The translations under genes were made by a program, and so were the position numbers. Positions 23,731-32,156 of a stretch of DNA of 64,000 nucleotides are shown here, one piece after another. Below the pieces are notes generated by a model. The model had not been told where the DNA came from, did not search any database, and was given only the letters and a program-made list of their open reading frames with translations. Location of the stretch: assembly GCA_913043005.1 (NCBI GenBank), contig CAJWKU010000008.1, positions 17,615 through 81,614 of the forward strand, given 5' to 3'. The number at the start of each line of letters is the position of its first letter. The stretch's first letter is position 1. The stretch is from an uncultured Cryomorphaceae bacterium. GTDB taxonomy: Bacteria; Bacteroidota; Bacteroidia; Flavobacteriales; Schleiferiaceae.

Positions 23731-24384
23731 TTAGGCTTCCCACTTCCCATCTTTTAGATTTAGAGTTCGATCTGCCTTTGAAGCCCAACTTTCATTATGG
23801 GTAACGACCACAATTCCAATATTTTTGGATTTTCTTACCTGGTCTAATAGATTAAATAATTCTTTAGATCTTTTACTATCCAAGTTACCAGATGGCTCAT
23901 CTGCTAGAAGAAGTTTTGGTTTTTGAACAAGAGCTCTCGCCATGGCAACTCTTTGTTGTTCACCACCGCTGAGTTCACTTGGAAGGTGGCTTAATCGATG
24001 AGATATTCCGAATTCCTCAGCAAGTTGTTTTGCATAATTCTCAATATTGTCCTTCTTTCCGATGTAACCGGGCATACAAATATTTTCTAATGCGGAAAAT
24101 TCTGGAAGGAGGTGATGAAATTGAAAGACAAAGCCTAAGTGTTTATTGCGAAACAATTCTACTTCTCTTGTTTTTTTTGGATATGCTTTATTGTTAAACT
24201 CAATTATTCCAGAATCAGGCTTATCCAAGCCTCCAAGAATATGTAACAGTGTTGACTTTCCAGAACCAGAAGCACCTGTGATTGCAACAAATTCACCTTT
24301 AATTAATTCAAAATTGAGATTTTTTAGTACCAGAATGTCTCCGAATGATTTAGTGATACCTTTTGCTTTTAATAAACTTGACAT
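23731..24384 (-). CDS. lolD: LolD-like ABC transporter ATP-binding protein
   Basis: ATPase of a LolCDE/MacB-type ABC system; the best fit is LolD, which powers release of lipoproteins from the inner membrane to LolA. In the 217-residue form starting MSSLLKAKGI the Walker A is GASGSGKST near residue 36, the Q-loop FQFHHLLPEFSALENI, the signature LSGGEQQRVAMARAL, Walker B LLLADEPSGNLD and the H-loop VVVTHN. The LLPEFSALEN segment is typical of LolD. No membrane subunit is adjacent, so MacB/FtsE-like function cannot be excluded. A TACTTTTG box ends 6 bases before the ATG at 24384; the 20-residue upstream extension in the open frame is therefore rejected. Confidence 0.88.
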   Translation of the reverse strand: MSSLLKAKGITKSFGDILVLKNLNFELIKGEFVAITGASGSGKSTLLHILGGLDKPDSGIIEFNNKAYPKKTREVELFRNKHLGFVFQFHHLLPEFSALENICMPGYIGKKDNIENYAKQLAEEFGISHRLSHLPSELSGGEQQRVAMARALVQKPKLLLADEPSGNLDSKRSKELFNLLDQVRKSKNIGIVVVTHNESWASKADRTLNLKDGKWEA

Positions 24385-24390
24385 AGACTT

Positions 24391-24398
24391 CAAAAGTA
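24391..24398 (-). promoter_or_regulatory. -7 box TACTTTTG for the lolD-like gene
   Basis: Exact TAnnTTTG match on the minus strand, 6 bases before the ATG at 24384, implying a leaderless or near-leaderless message. Confidence 0.7.
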
Positions 24399-24423
24399 GA
24401 GATGAATTACGTGAGTTCATAAG

Positions 24424-24431
24424 TACATTTG
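24424..24431 (+). promoter_or_regulatory. -7 box TACATTTG for sucC
   Basis: Exact TAnnTTTG match 27 bases before the sucC ATG at 24459, leaving a short A/T-rich leader without a Shine-Dalgarno sequence. It is divergent from the lolD promoter. Confidence 0.7.
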
Positions 24432-24458
24432 CACAATAACCCAATCTTATTAAAAATT

Positions 24459-25649
24459 ATGAATCTTCACGAGTACCAAGGAAAAGAAATATTGGCATCA
24501 TACGGAGTTCGTATTCAAAGAGGGATTATTGCCACAAGCCCAGAAGAAGCAGTGTCTGCCGCAAAAAGAATAAGTGACGAAACAGGCTCTCAATGGTATG
24601 TGATAAAAGCACAAGTTCATGCTGGAGGCAGAGGTAAAGGTGGAGGTGTTAAGCTAGCTAAATCTTTAGAAGAAGTTTCTGATTTAGCATCAAATATTAT
24701 AGGTATGCAACTTATTACACCTCAGACCAGCAAGGAAGGAAAAAAAGTTCATCAGGTTCTTATTGCAGAGGATGTTTATTACCCTGGGGAATCTGAAACA
24801 GAGGAATACTATATGAGTATATTACTTGATAGAAATAAGGGGCTTAATATGCTAATGTACAGTCCTGAAGGGGGTATGGATATTGAATATGTAGCGGAAC
24901 ATACTCCTGATAAAATATTTACTGAGAGCATCGACCCTTCGGTTGGATTGCAAGATTATCAAGCAAGGCGAGTTGCTTTTAATCTCGGCCTTAGCGGATT
25001 GGCATTTAAAGAAATGGTTTTATTTGTAAAGAGCTTGATGAAAGCATATGAGGGTATAGATGCATCCTTATTTGAGATTAATCCTGTTTTAAAAACAAGT
25101 GATGATAAAATAATGGCTGTAGATGCAAAGGTGTCGTTAGATGATAATGCATTATTTCGTCATAAAGACTTAAAGGAATTAAGAGATTTAAGAGAGGAAG
25201 ACGACACTGAAGTTCGGGCTGATACAGCAGGTTTAAATTTTGTTAAACTTGATGGTAACGTTGGCTGTATGGTTAACGGTGCCGGTTTAGCAATGGCTAC
25301 AATGGATATAATTAAAATGGCTGGTGGTAACCCGGCGAATTTCTTGGATGTAGGAGGTACTGCAGATGCTGAGCGAGTTGAAAAGGCATTCCGGATCATT
25401 TTAGAGGATTCAAATGTAAAGGCTATCCTTGTGAATATATTTGGGGGAATTGTTCGGTGTGATAGGGTTGCTCAAGGTATTGTAGATGCTTATCGGTCAA
25501 TTGGAGAGATACCAGTGCCAATCATAATAAGGCTCCAAGGAACAAACGCTATTGAAGCAAAAGCTCTTATCGACGGAAGTGATTTAAGTGTTTATTCTGC
25601 AATTGGCTTAAAGGAAGCTTCAGAGCTTGTTGGAGAATTGATCGATTAA
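24459..25649 (+). CDS. sucC: Succinyl-CoA synthetase (ADP-forming) beta subunit
   Basis: Beta subunit of the TCA-cycle enzyme that makes ATP/GTP from succinyl-CoA. The 396-residue form starts MNLHEYQGKEILASYGV, the classic N-terminus. The ATP-grasp region includes VIKAQVHAGGRGKGGGVKLA; later motifs are FEINPVL, DAKVSLDDNALFRH and GLNFVKLDGNVGCMVNGAGLAMATMD, and the CoA-ligase end contains NIFGGIVRCDRVA. The open frame begins ten codons earlier, but these overlap the promoter region. The alpha subunit gene is not adjacent; it lies at 54202-55080, so the two subunits are made from separate loci. Confidence 0.98.
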   Translation: MNLHEYQGKEILASYGVRIQRGIIATSPEEAVSAAKRISDETGSQWYVIKAQVHAGGRGKGGGVKLAKSLEEVSDLASNIIGMQLITPQTSKEGKKVHQVLIAEDVYYPGESETEEYYMSILLDRNKGLNMLMYSPEGGMDIEYVAEHTPDKIFTESIDPSVGLQDYQARRVAFNLGLSGLAFKEMVLFVKSLMKAYEGIDASLFEINPVLKTSDDKIMAVDAKVSLDDNALFRHKDLKELRDLREEDDTEVRADTAGLNFVKLDGNVGCMVNGAGLAMATMDIIKMAGGNPANFLDVGGTADAERVEKAFRIILEDSNVKAILVNIFGGIVRCDRVAQGIVDAYRSIGEIPVPIIIRLQGTNAIEAKALIDGSDLSVYSAIGLKEASELVGELID

Positions 25650-25658
25650 TAAACTAAT

Positions 25659-26246
25659 GTGAATTTGGTCTTACTTAACCAAATCTTGAGTGTGGAGTTT
25701 TTCTCCGTAATATTCAATATTTTATTTGTTTTTGGGGTCGCAAAGCAAAAAATATGGGCCTGGCCATCTGGTATGATTGGTTGTGGTCTAGCTGTTTGGA
25801 TGTTTTATTCTGGAGCATTGTATGCAGAGGCCCTTTTAAATATTATATACTCATTGCTTGCCATATACGGATGGATTAGCTGGAGGGGTGTCAATAGTGT
25901 TTTTATTATTAGGTTAGCTAAAAGACATGGTTTTGGTTTTGATAGCTTTTATATCGCCCTGTATTTTCTTTCTTTCGGGTGTTTGTTAGGGGTGATTATG
26001 GATTTATACACAGATAATCCATTACCATATATAGACTGCATTATAGCAGTTATGTCAATCCTTGCGACAATCTGGCAAGCTCGTAAAATTTTAGAGAATT
26101 GGTATATCTGGATGGTTTTAAATTCAGCATCCATATTCATTTTTATAAACCGTGACTTTAATATCTACGCAGTTTATTCATTTATGCTTTTTCTTATGAG
26201 TATTTGGGGATTTAAGAAATGGAACAAACACCTTAGCAGCTATTAG
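25659..26246 (+). CDS. pnuC: Nicotinamide riboside transporter PnuC
   Basis: A 195-residue inner-membrane facilitator for nicotinamide riboside (or a related vitamin) with seven predicted helices. The family pattern is clear: LSVEFFSVIFNILFVFGVAKQKIWAWP at the start, LYAEALLNIIYSLLAIYGWISWRG with the conserved Trp-x-x-Trp in the middle, and PYIDCIIAVMSILATIWQARKILENW near residues 125-150. The only available start is GTG 25659, 9 bases after the sucC stop, so it is probably in the sucC transcription unit. The substrate may be thiamine or riboflavin in some Pnu homologues, but the motifs match PnuC best. Confidence 0.92.
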   Translation: MNLVLLNQILSVEFFSVIFNILFVFGVAKQKIWAWPSGMIGCGLAVWMFYSGALYAEALLNIIYSLLAIYGWISWRGVNSVFIIRLAKRHGFGFDSFYIALYFLSFGCLLGVIMDLYTDNPLPYIDCIIAVMSILATIWQARKILENWYIWMVLNSASIFIFINRDFNIYAVYSFMLFLMSIWGFKKWNKHLSSY

Positions 26247-26908
26247 CTGTTTCTTTTTAAAGATTTATCGATGAACTTAATGATATCTGAAAAGCATTCC
26301 TGACTTATCGAATGGGGCATTTTATATGTTCCAATTTCTAAAACGATATTGAAGTCTGTTTGTGCTTTTTCAAAAGTTGGAATAGACATTGAAATTGGAA
26401 CCACAGCATCTTCAGTACCTAAAGCTACAAAATGAGGTACCTTTCCTTTAATATGTTTAAGAAATGGCCATTCTAGGGGGTAGTAGCTTGCAATTGAGAC
26501 AATCGAATTAACCTTCTCTGGAAAAGAAAAAGATATAGCATTGCATAGTATTCCACCTTGAGAAAATCCCATTAAAACTGGTCTCGGAGAATTTGGGTAA
26601 ATTGATTTATGCCAGTCCAGAGCATCGCTGATAAGTAATAAGGACTCTTGAGCCTGAGGTAGGTTAGTTTCCTTTAATCCATTAAAATCGAATTCTATGC
26701 CATACCAGGCAAAACCACCAGTAGGTAAAGGGAACGTAGCTCTTAAAGATCTGATTGTATAGTGTCTACCAAAGTAAGGACTAAGGGCCGACAGGTCCGC
26801 TTCGTTACTAGCATAACCATGAAGGAGCCAAATCTCTTGCTTAAATTGGTTATCTCCTGTACCCTCTGATATCAATGAGTCATTAAACGCAACAGGTAAA
26901 GCTCTCAT
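26243..26908 (-). CDS. Alpha/beta hydrolase (carboxylesterase/phospholipase-like)
   Basis: Small cytosolic serine hydrolase of 221 residues without a signal peptide. The nucleophile elbow is GFSQGG near residue 114; the acid is probably Asp in GTEDAVVP near 170 and the base His in KMPHSIS near 197. Oxyanion-loop LLHGYASNEAD lies near residue 29. The set matches the carboxylesterase/lysophospholipase group (YpfH- and EstB-like). The ATG overlaps the stop of the DUF2452 gene (ATGA), making it the last gene of a three-gene operon; its substrate is unknown. Its end overlaps pnuC by 4 bases on the opposite strand. Confidence 0.9.
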   Translation of the reverse strand: MRALPVAFNDSLISEGTGDNQFKQEIWLLHGYASNEADLSALSPYFGRHYTIRSLRATFPLPTGGFAWYGIEFDFNGLKETNLPQAQESLLLISDALDWHKSIYPNSPRPVLMGFSQGGILCNAISFSFPEKVNSIVSIASYYPLEWPFLKHIKGKVPHFVALGTEDAVVPISMSIPTFEKAQTDFNIVLEIGTYKMPHSISQECFSDIIKFIDKSLKRNS

Positions 26909-27348
26909 TTAATTATGTGCCAGGTATGGTCGCCTAAAAGCCTTACTGAGTTAACAAATTTACCTAACTTTCTTTGAGAAAACTCGAATTCTTCTGGGCT
27001 AATTAAGGATAAAACATGTTCATTTTCAGAGTTAACGTAAAGATGATAAACATGATTAACCTCAGGCTTAAATTTTATCTTAGCGTTATAAATCCACTGC
27101 GATATTTGTTTTCTGTCTTGGATGTCTTTTACCTGAGAAGCGAGAAGCTCCATTTGGGATTTAATTTGAAGTAACTGTTGATCTGTTTGAAAATCCATGG
27201 TGTCTAAAGCCGCACTTCGTTGAGCAATTTCATCAGTAACTTTTATCGGCACACCTCCAACATGGTGAGGGTATTGCAAAGAGCTGGGATTCTTAGCTAC
27301 TTTATCTATATCTATTGGATTCTGGACAACAGGTTTATTCTTTTTCAC
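26905..27348 (-). CDS. DUF2452 domain protein
   Basis: Conserved protein of unknown function, 147 residues, no signal peptide. The recognisable family features are the N-terminal NPIDIDKVAKNPSSLQYPHHVGG and the coiled-coil-like segment QQLLQIKSQMELLASQVKDIQDRK (residues about 55-80), followed by a compact C-terminal domain VNHVYHLYVNSENEHVLSLIS. It starts with GTG at 27348, overlapping the upstream SRPBCC stop (GTGA), and its stop overlaps the hydrolase ATG. The overlaps argue for coordinated translation of all three products. Confidence 0.85.
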   Translation of the reverse strand: MKKNKPVVQNPIDIDKVAKNPSSLQYPHHVGGVPIKVTDEIAQRSAALDTMDFQTDQQLLQIKSQMELLASQVKDIQDRKQISQWIYNAKIKFKPEVNHVYHLYVNSENEHVLSLISPEEFEFSQRKLGKFVNSVRLLGDHTWHIIK

Positions 27349-27806
27349 TTTTCGTTTATTGAAAATAATTTTTCGGCTACCTCAAATCTAAAATTAAATA
27401 TTTCATTTAACCTCGGTTTCACTATTAGTGGGTGAACCAAACGACCTAAAAGTCCTAAAGGAAGTTTATAGTGAATGTGATCTTTCATAAGAACTCCATC
27501 TTTTGTCTCTTCAAAAAAATGTTCATGATGCCATATGGCGTATGGACCAACTCTTTGCTCATCAACAAAATATTTTTGATATTCGACTTGAGTTATTTCG
27601 GTAGTCCATTTCATAGGAATTCCTAAAAGAGGAGAAACTCGATAATGTATAAATAGGCCAGGGTACATTTTCTCTGGAGCATTTCCTAAAATCTTAAAAC
27701 CTAAATTATCCGGTGTTATTTTTGATAAATTAGAAGGAGACGAGAAAAAATCCCAAGCTTCCTGTAATTTAACAGGAAGGGTTTGTTCGCGATAAATTGA
27801 ATACAT
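27345..27806 (-). CDS. SRPBCC (START/Bet v1-like) family protein
   Basis: A 153-residue helix-grip-fold protein, probably binding a hydrophobic ligand. The start is set at ATG 27806 (MYSIYREQTLPVKLQEAWDFFSSP), because the preceding residues of the open frame (MLFCCLNF) are not conserved. Family features are the N-terminal PVKLQEAWDFFSSPSNLSKITP and the C-terminal MKDHIHYKLPLGLLGRLVHPLIVKPRLNEIF, typical of the polyketide cyclase-like and cell-division-inhibitor SRPBCC group. It is the first gene of the operon with DUF2452 and the hydrolase. No ligand can be inferred. Confidence 0.87.
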   Translation of the reverse strand: MYSIYREQTLPVKLQEAWDFFSSPSNLSKITPDNLGFKILGNAPEKMYPGLFIHYRVSPLLGIPMKWTTEITQVEYQKYFVDEQRVGPYAIWHHEHFFEETKDGVLMKDHIHYKLPLGLLGRLVHPLIVKPRLNEIFNFRFEVAEKLFSINEK

Positions 27807-27850
27807 AAAATTTAAACAACAAAAAAGCAAAGTAGTTTATTGAAATTGAA

Positions 27851-28804
27851 CTAATTTTCTATGGACCATGATTTCTGGAAAATCACGTCTCCATTTATAT
27901 CTATGAATTCGGTAGATAAATTAGATTCTCCATCCCAAATAATCCGGTTAAAATGATTCACATTTACAATTGATCCATGCACTAAGCTGTTATTCTTCCT
28001 CATCTCTTTTTTGCTGGGGTCGTGCGTTGAGGAAGTCAATGGTGAGCTCGTAATGTCAATTAAGCGCTTATTGTCAATATATTTAATATTTAACTCTCCG
28101 TGGTGCCTATCTCCAGTTAAAAAGACAATCTGTGAATTTGATTCAGAACATATTTTAAGTAGTTCAAGTCTCTCTTCAGGAAATCGTGAATAATTTTCAT
28201 AGACCTTGGCGTCATTAAGCACTTGCGAGCCTATGGCAATAAAGACAACTCTTGCGTCCTCATACATAATAAGAGTTTCTCTTAGCCAATTTAATTGATC
28301 GTCGCCCAAAATATGAGTTCCGATTGGGCCACGATGACTTCTATTATCCAATCCTATAAGAGCAATTTCATTATTACGCGTTCGCCATCTAATATCACCA
28401 TTTTTTGACAGATTAACCGGCGTTTGACTCCAGACAGATTCAAATATTTTTGCACTAATATTTTTACCAGAAAAAGATGAATCTGCATCATTTGGGCCAA
28501 AATCATGATCATCCCATATCGCATATTGCTTTGTTATGATATCAAACATCGAGGAAATTGGCTTGGTTGAGTGACGTTTAATGTATGCTTTGGCCATTGA
28601 TTTTTTATTGCCCCAATTTGGCTCTGTAGAATAAATATTATCTCCTAGCCAAAGAAAAAAATCAGGCTTTTTATCGACAATTGCTGAAAATATCTCTTCG
28701 TTTCTCTCACCCGTATAGTCGGCACAACTGCCAATGCAAAAATCAATATTCTGAGAAAGTAGAGCACTTTGAGCAAAGACAATTAAGAGTAATGCTTTTT
28801 TCAT
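27851..28804 (-). CDS. Secreted PhoD-like metallophosphatase
   Basis: Predicted exported phosphodiesterase/phosphatase of the PhoD-like metallophosphoesterase family, 317 residues. A signal peptide (ends LLSQN, about residue 19) precedes the metal motifs: CIGSCADY, FFLWLGDNIY near residues 48-58, AIWDDHDFGPND near 96-107, and FLTGDRHHGEL near 228-238. Compared with PhoD alkaline phosphatases of about 500 residues, it lacks the N-terminal Ig-like domain. It belongs to the short PhoD-like branch seen in many marine Bacteroidota. Likely a phosphorus-scavenging enzyme, although no PHO-like regulatory site was found. Confidence 0.9.
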   Translation of the reverse strand: MKKALLLIVFAQSALLSQNIDFCIGSCADYTGERNEEIFSAIVDKKPDFFLWLGDNIYSTEPNWGNKKSMAKAYIKRHSTKPISSMFDIITKQYAIWDDHDFGPNDADSSFSGKNISAKIFESVWSQTPVNLSKNGDIRWRTRNNEIALIGLDNRSHRGPIGTHILGDDQLNWLRETLIMYEDARVVFIAIGSQVLNDAKVYENYSRFPEERLELLKICSESNSQIVFLTGDRHHGELNIKYIDNKRLIDITSSPLTSSTHDPSKKEMRKNNSLVHGSIVNVNHFNRIIWDGESNLSTEFIDINGDVIFQKSWSIEN

Positions 28805-28941
28805 TTAACAAACATCGACTAATTTGAATTAAAAATATCATTAGGTTATTTGTTGATTCAATTAACAGAAGGTTCTAATAGAATACCAAATTGATTCAAA
28901 ACTAATTTAAGTTGTCTAAATGGTACATTTACAAGTATAAT

Positions 28942-29988
28942 ATGAGATATATAAAAACCTCTGAGCGTTTAAATCTGCTTAAAGATGTAGCTAATGAAAA
29001 TGGTTGGTCAACTGATGTTATCGGGCAGACTAAGAATGGCTTAGATCTTTTTGTTTTTAGAAATAGACCAGATAAGCATGTTGATATATGTGCTTGGTCT
29101 TTAATGCACGGTAATGAGCCTACGGGATTTAATGCGCTACTTTCTTTTATGCAGAGGTCTAATACCTCAATTTCGTGGTCAATTTTTCCAGTTGTAAATC
29201 CAAACGGAGCTGATTTGTTTAAAAGGTTAAATGCAGACGCTTTAGATATAAACAGAGATGCAAGAAATCTTAGTTCTATTGAAGGATTAGCATTGTCAAA
29301 ATGGGTTCTTGGGGAAAATCCTTCTCTAGCACTTAATCTTCATGATCAAAGAACCTGTTTTTACCCAAAAGGAAAAGATGTTCCGGCTTCATTTTCTCTT
29401 TTGGCACCTAAAGGAAATAGGGATTATGAGACTACTTCACAGATTATAGCAATGAATTGTTGTTCGTGGATGACAAATCAATTGAAAGGAAATTATCCAG
29501 ATGGAGTAGGTAGATTTGATGATAGTTTTTACCCCTCTGCTTTTGGTGAATATTTTCAAGAAAATAATATTCCAACAATCACCATTGAAACAGGAATCGG
29601 ATTAAATGACTGGGCGAGGGTAGAGGTTTCTAAATCACTGGGAGAATTGCTTTTTTCTCTAGATAAAAATTTTCAATCTGCATTATCATGTAAATTAAAA
29701 TCATATCAGAAGCTTCCTCAAAACGTTAATAATGCGCAAGATTGGATTTGTATCACTTCTGCTGGTCCTTATGAAATTAGAGTCATGGAATTAGTTGAAA
29801 ATCAAAAATATTCTCGTGCGTGGAAGGTCGTTGGACCTGGTGATTTAGATCGAAAGTATTGGTTTTTAAGTGAGTCTATTTCAACTTCTGTAGAACTAAC
29901 AACTGGGCAAATTTTAGATGATGACCTCGTTCAATTTTTAGGAGGTATTAGTATAAAGGATTTAGATGTCTTTAGTTTTTCTGATTGA
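28942..29988 (+). CDS. M14-family zinc carboxypeptidase-like protein
   Basis: A 348-residue protein without a clear signal peptide. Zinc-ligand motifs of M14 enzymes are visible: HGNEPTG (HxxE) near residue 54, then the NRD motif in DINRDAR near 98, the second His in NLHDQRTCF near 125 and the catalytic Glu in TIETG near 210. It resembles the succinylglutamate-desuccinylase/carboxypeptidase branch. The start is ATG 28942 (MRYIKTSERL); the open frame begins earlier at a TTG, but a TACATTTA box at 28924-28931 lies within that extension. Substrate unknown. Confidence 0.87.
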   Translation: MRYIKTSERLNLLKDVANENGWSTDVIGQTKNGLDLFVFRNRPDKHVDICAWSLMHGNEPTGFNALLSFMQRSNTSISWSIFPVVNPNGADLFKRLNADALDINRDARNLSSIEGLALSKWVLGENPSLALNLHDQRTCFYPKGKDVPASFSLLAPKGNRDYETTSQIIAMNCCSWMTNQLKGNYPDGVGRFDDSFYPSAFGEYFQENNIPTITIETGIGLNDWARVEVSKSLGELLFSLDKNFQSALSCKLKSYQKLPQNVNNAQDWICITSAGPYEIRVMELVENQKYSRAWKVVGPGDLDRKYWFLSESISTSVELTTGQILDDDLVQFLGGISIKDLDVFSFSD

Positions 29989-30013
29989 AATTTTAAAGAT
30001 GTAAATTAGTCCA

Positions 30014-31258
30014 GTGACAAAATCAAAAAATATAGCAATTGTAGGAGGGGGTGCTGCTGGCGTTTTTTCTGCCATTGCAGCAGCAGAGGCTTCTCCTAAT
30101 TCCAATGTTCATGTTTTTGAAAAATCGGCAAAGTTGCTGGGCAAGGTTTTAATATCTGGAGGAGGAAGGTGTAACGTCACTCATGCATGCTTTGATCCGA
30201 ATGAATTAGTTGAGAATTATCCAAGAGGTTTTCGTGAATTTCTTGGTCCATTTAACAAGTTCGGTTGCGGGGATACAATGGAATGGTTTACCGACAGGGG
30301 TGTTGAGCTGAAAATTGAAAATGACAATCGAGTTTTCCCTGTTTCAAATGAATCTTCAACAATAGTTAATTGTCTGCTTGATTTTGCCAAGAGAGCTGGG
30401 GTTGAATTTCATTTAAGGCATGGGTTAAAATCAATTATAAAAGAAAATGATCTTTTTTCTCTTCATTTTGATTCTGGAGAGATTTTTTCATTTGATCGAG
30501 TTCTTATTGCAACTGGTGGTTCTAAGAGGTTATGGAGCGAACTTAAAAAATTAGGTCATCAAGTAGTCACTCCAGTTCCGTCATTATTTACATTTAATAT
30601 CAGGGATCTTAGATTAAAAGATATGGCTGGCATTTCTATGCCTCAAGTCAGAGCTACTGTGCCAATAGGTGGCTTTGAAACTGAAGGTCCATTGCTTATT
30701 ACTCATTGGGGATTAAGTGGTCCTAGTATTCTCAAACTGTCTTCTTTTGGAGCTCGCTGGATGAATGAAGTTGATCACTGTTTTACAATATTTATTGATT
30801 GGGTGCCCAGTGAGAGCAGTGATAATTTATTTGAAACCCTGAATGGGTTTAGAAAGGATTTTAATTTTCAACGTAAGCGAGTGGTCGCTAATTCAATGTT
30901 TGGTATTCCAATGAGACTTTGGAAGACTCTTTGTGCTTTTGCAAAAATACCAGATTCTGCAAATTGGTCTGACTTAAGTAAGCCTATTGTGCGGCGTTTT
31001 TCCGACACTCTTTCTGAATCCACCTTTCAGGTTGTTGACAAGAGTACTTTTAAGGAAGAGTTTGTTACTGCTGGAGGTGTTCTTTTGGAGGAAGTGGACT
31101 TTAAAACTTTTGAGAGTCGTATAATTCCCGGTTTATATTTTGCTGGAGAGGTTCTTGATGTAGATGCGTTAACAGGCGGTTTTAATTTTCAAGCCGCATG
31201 GACTAGTGCTTGGCTAGCTGGGCATTCAATAGTTAATGAAAGGCTAGAGGGTTTTTGA
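30014..31258 (+). CDS. BaiN/HI0933-family NAD(P)/FAD-dependent oxidoreductase
   Basis: Flavoprotein of 414 residues. The FAD Rossmann motif is VGGGAAGVFSAIAAAE near residues 9-24; the family signature GKVLISGGGRCNVTH is near 43-58, followed by FDRVLIATGG and the C-terminal GLYFAGEVLDVDALTGGFNFQAAWTSAW. These are the hallmarks of the HI0933/BaiN-like family, whose cellular role is mostly unknown. The frame starts with GTG 30014; a TAAATTAG box ends 4 bases before it, so the message is probably leaderless. The lengths and motifs show no defect. Confidence 0.92.
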   Translation: MTKSKNIAIVGGGAAGVFSAIAAAEASPNSNVHVFEKSAKLLGKVLISGGGRCNVTHACFDPNELVENYPRGFREFLGPFNKFGCGDTMEWFTDRGVELKIENDNRVFPVSNESSTIVNCLLDFAKRAGVEFHLRHGLKSIIKENDLFSLHFDSGEIFSFDRVLIATGGSKRLWSELKKLGHQVVTPVPSLFTFNIRDLRLKDMAGISMPQVRATVPIGGFETEGPLLITHWGLSGPSILKLSSFGARWMNEVDHCFTIFIDWVPSESSDNLFETLNGFRKDFNFQRKRVVANSMFGIPMRLWKTLCAFAKIPDSANWSDLSKPIVRRFSDTLSESTFQVVDKSTFKEEFVTAGGVLLEEVDFKTFESRIIPGLYFAGEVLDVDALTGGFNFQAAWTSAWLAGHSIVNERLEGF

Positions 31259-31285
31259 GCAAGAATGTAATTTATTCACTTTTTT

Positions 31286-31316
31286 TTGTCTATTTAAATA
31301 TTACTAATTATTTTAG
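31286..31316 (+). promoter_or_regulatory. Promoter of the XRE-S24/dinB operon (TTTG-N19-TATTTTAG)
   Basis: TTTG at 31286-31289 and TATTTTAG at 31309-31316 are separated by exactly 19 bases, the spacing of Bacteroidota -33/-7 promoters. The last positions of the -7 box (AG) deviate from TG. Confidence 0.65.
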
Positions 31317-31333
31317 CATCCTAATTTAAATAG
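31290..31333. promoter_or_regulatory. Candidate operator of the XRE-S24 repressor (two inverted sites)
   Basis: CTATTTAAAT at 31290-31299 lies between the -33 and -7 elements and its inverted copy ATTTAAATAG lies at 31324-31333, just upstream of the ATG at 31341. A dimeric repressor bound to both sites would block polymerase binding and clearance, which fits autoregulation. Confidence 0.6.
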
Positions 31334-31340
31334 TAATGTT

Positions 31341-32138
31341 ATGAAATTAGACAAAACACTTAAGTCAATGAGAAAGCTAAAAAACTGGACTCAACAACAG
31401 TTAGCTGATCGTGTTGGTCTAAAAAGATCAGTTATTGGAGCGTATGAGGAAGGGAGAGCAGAGCCTAAAATAGAATCTCTATTAGCTTTTTCTAGGCTAT
31501 TTAATATGAGTATTGATGATTTATTATCGGGTCAGATAGAAGGAGAGCAGCCCTCTGGTATCAATACTGAGCGCCTAGCGGGAAAAAAACTCAGAATACT
31601 TGCCGTACCTATTGATCCAAAAACAAATAAGGAAAGGGTTTCTCTTGTTCCAGTAAAAGCGGCAGCGGGATACTTAGGGGGTTATGGGGACATTGACTTT
31701 ATTGAAGCTTTGCCCCAGTTTTCGCTACCTATGCCTGAAATATCATCAGAAGAAACTAGGCGTGTTTTTCAGATACAAGGAGACAGTATGCTTCCTTTTT
31801 TACCGGGGTCTTATTTAATATCTAGCTATATGCAAGATTGGAGTTCTGTTAAAACCGGTGAGTTGTATATCTTTTTAACTCAAGATCACGGAGTTGTTTT
31901 TAAAAGAGCTAAAAACTGTATAATGGAAACAGGAGAGATAGAGCTTATTTCAGATAACACAATTTATGAGCCTTACCGAGTTCATGTAGAAGATCTTCTT
32001 GAGATTTGGAAAGTTGAAGGCAATATTCAATTTGATCTTTCTAATAGGTACACTAAAGATAATGTTTCAAATAAGCTAGACAATTTAAAACAAGAAGTTA
32101 GAGCTCTTCGTTCAGCACTAGAGAAAAATGTAGCTTAA
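31341..32138 (+). CDS. XRE-type HTH repressor with LexA-like S24 self-cleavage domain
   Basis: A 265-residue LexA/CI-like repressor. Residues 6-60 are an XRE helix-turn-helix (NWTQQQLADRVGLKRSVIG). The S24 autoprotease has an Ala109-Gly110 cleavage site in KAAAGYL, the nucleophile Ser149 in QGDSMLP and the general-base Lys188 in VVFKRAK. Like LexA and phage CI, it should cleave itself when activated by RecA filaments on damaged DNA. The last 25 residues (NLKQEVRALRSALEK) look like a short coiled coil. It heads the cassette with dinB and dnaE, and an inverted operator pair lies in its promoter. The regulatory role is inferred from the domains and context. Confidence 0.92.
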   Translation: MKLDKTLKSMRKLKNWTQQQLADRVGLKRSVIGAYEEGRAEPKIESLLAFSRLFNMSIDDLLSGQIEGEQPSGINTERLAGKKLRILAVPIDPKTNKERVSLVPVKAAAGYLGGYGDIDFIEALPQFSLPMPEISSEETRRVFQIQGDSMLPFLPGSYLISSYMQDWSSVKTGELYIFLTQDHGVVFKRAKNCIMETGEIELISDNTIYEPYRVHVEDLLEIWKVEGNIQFDLSNRYTKDNVSNKLDNLKQEVRALRSALEKNVA

Positions 32139-32156
32139 TATGAATTTTAGTAGGTT

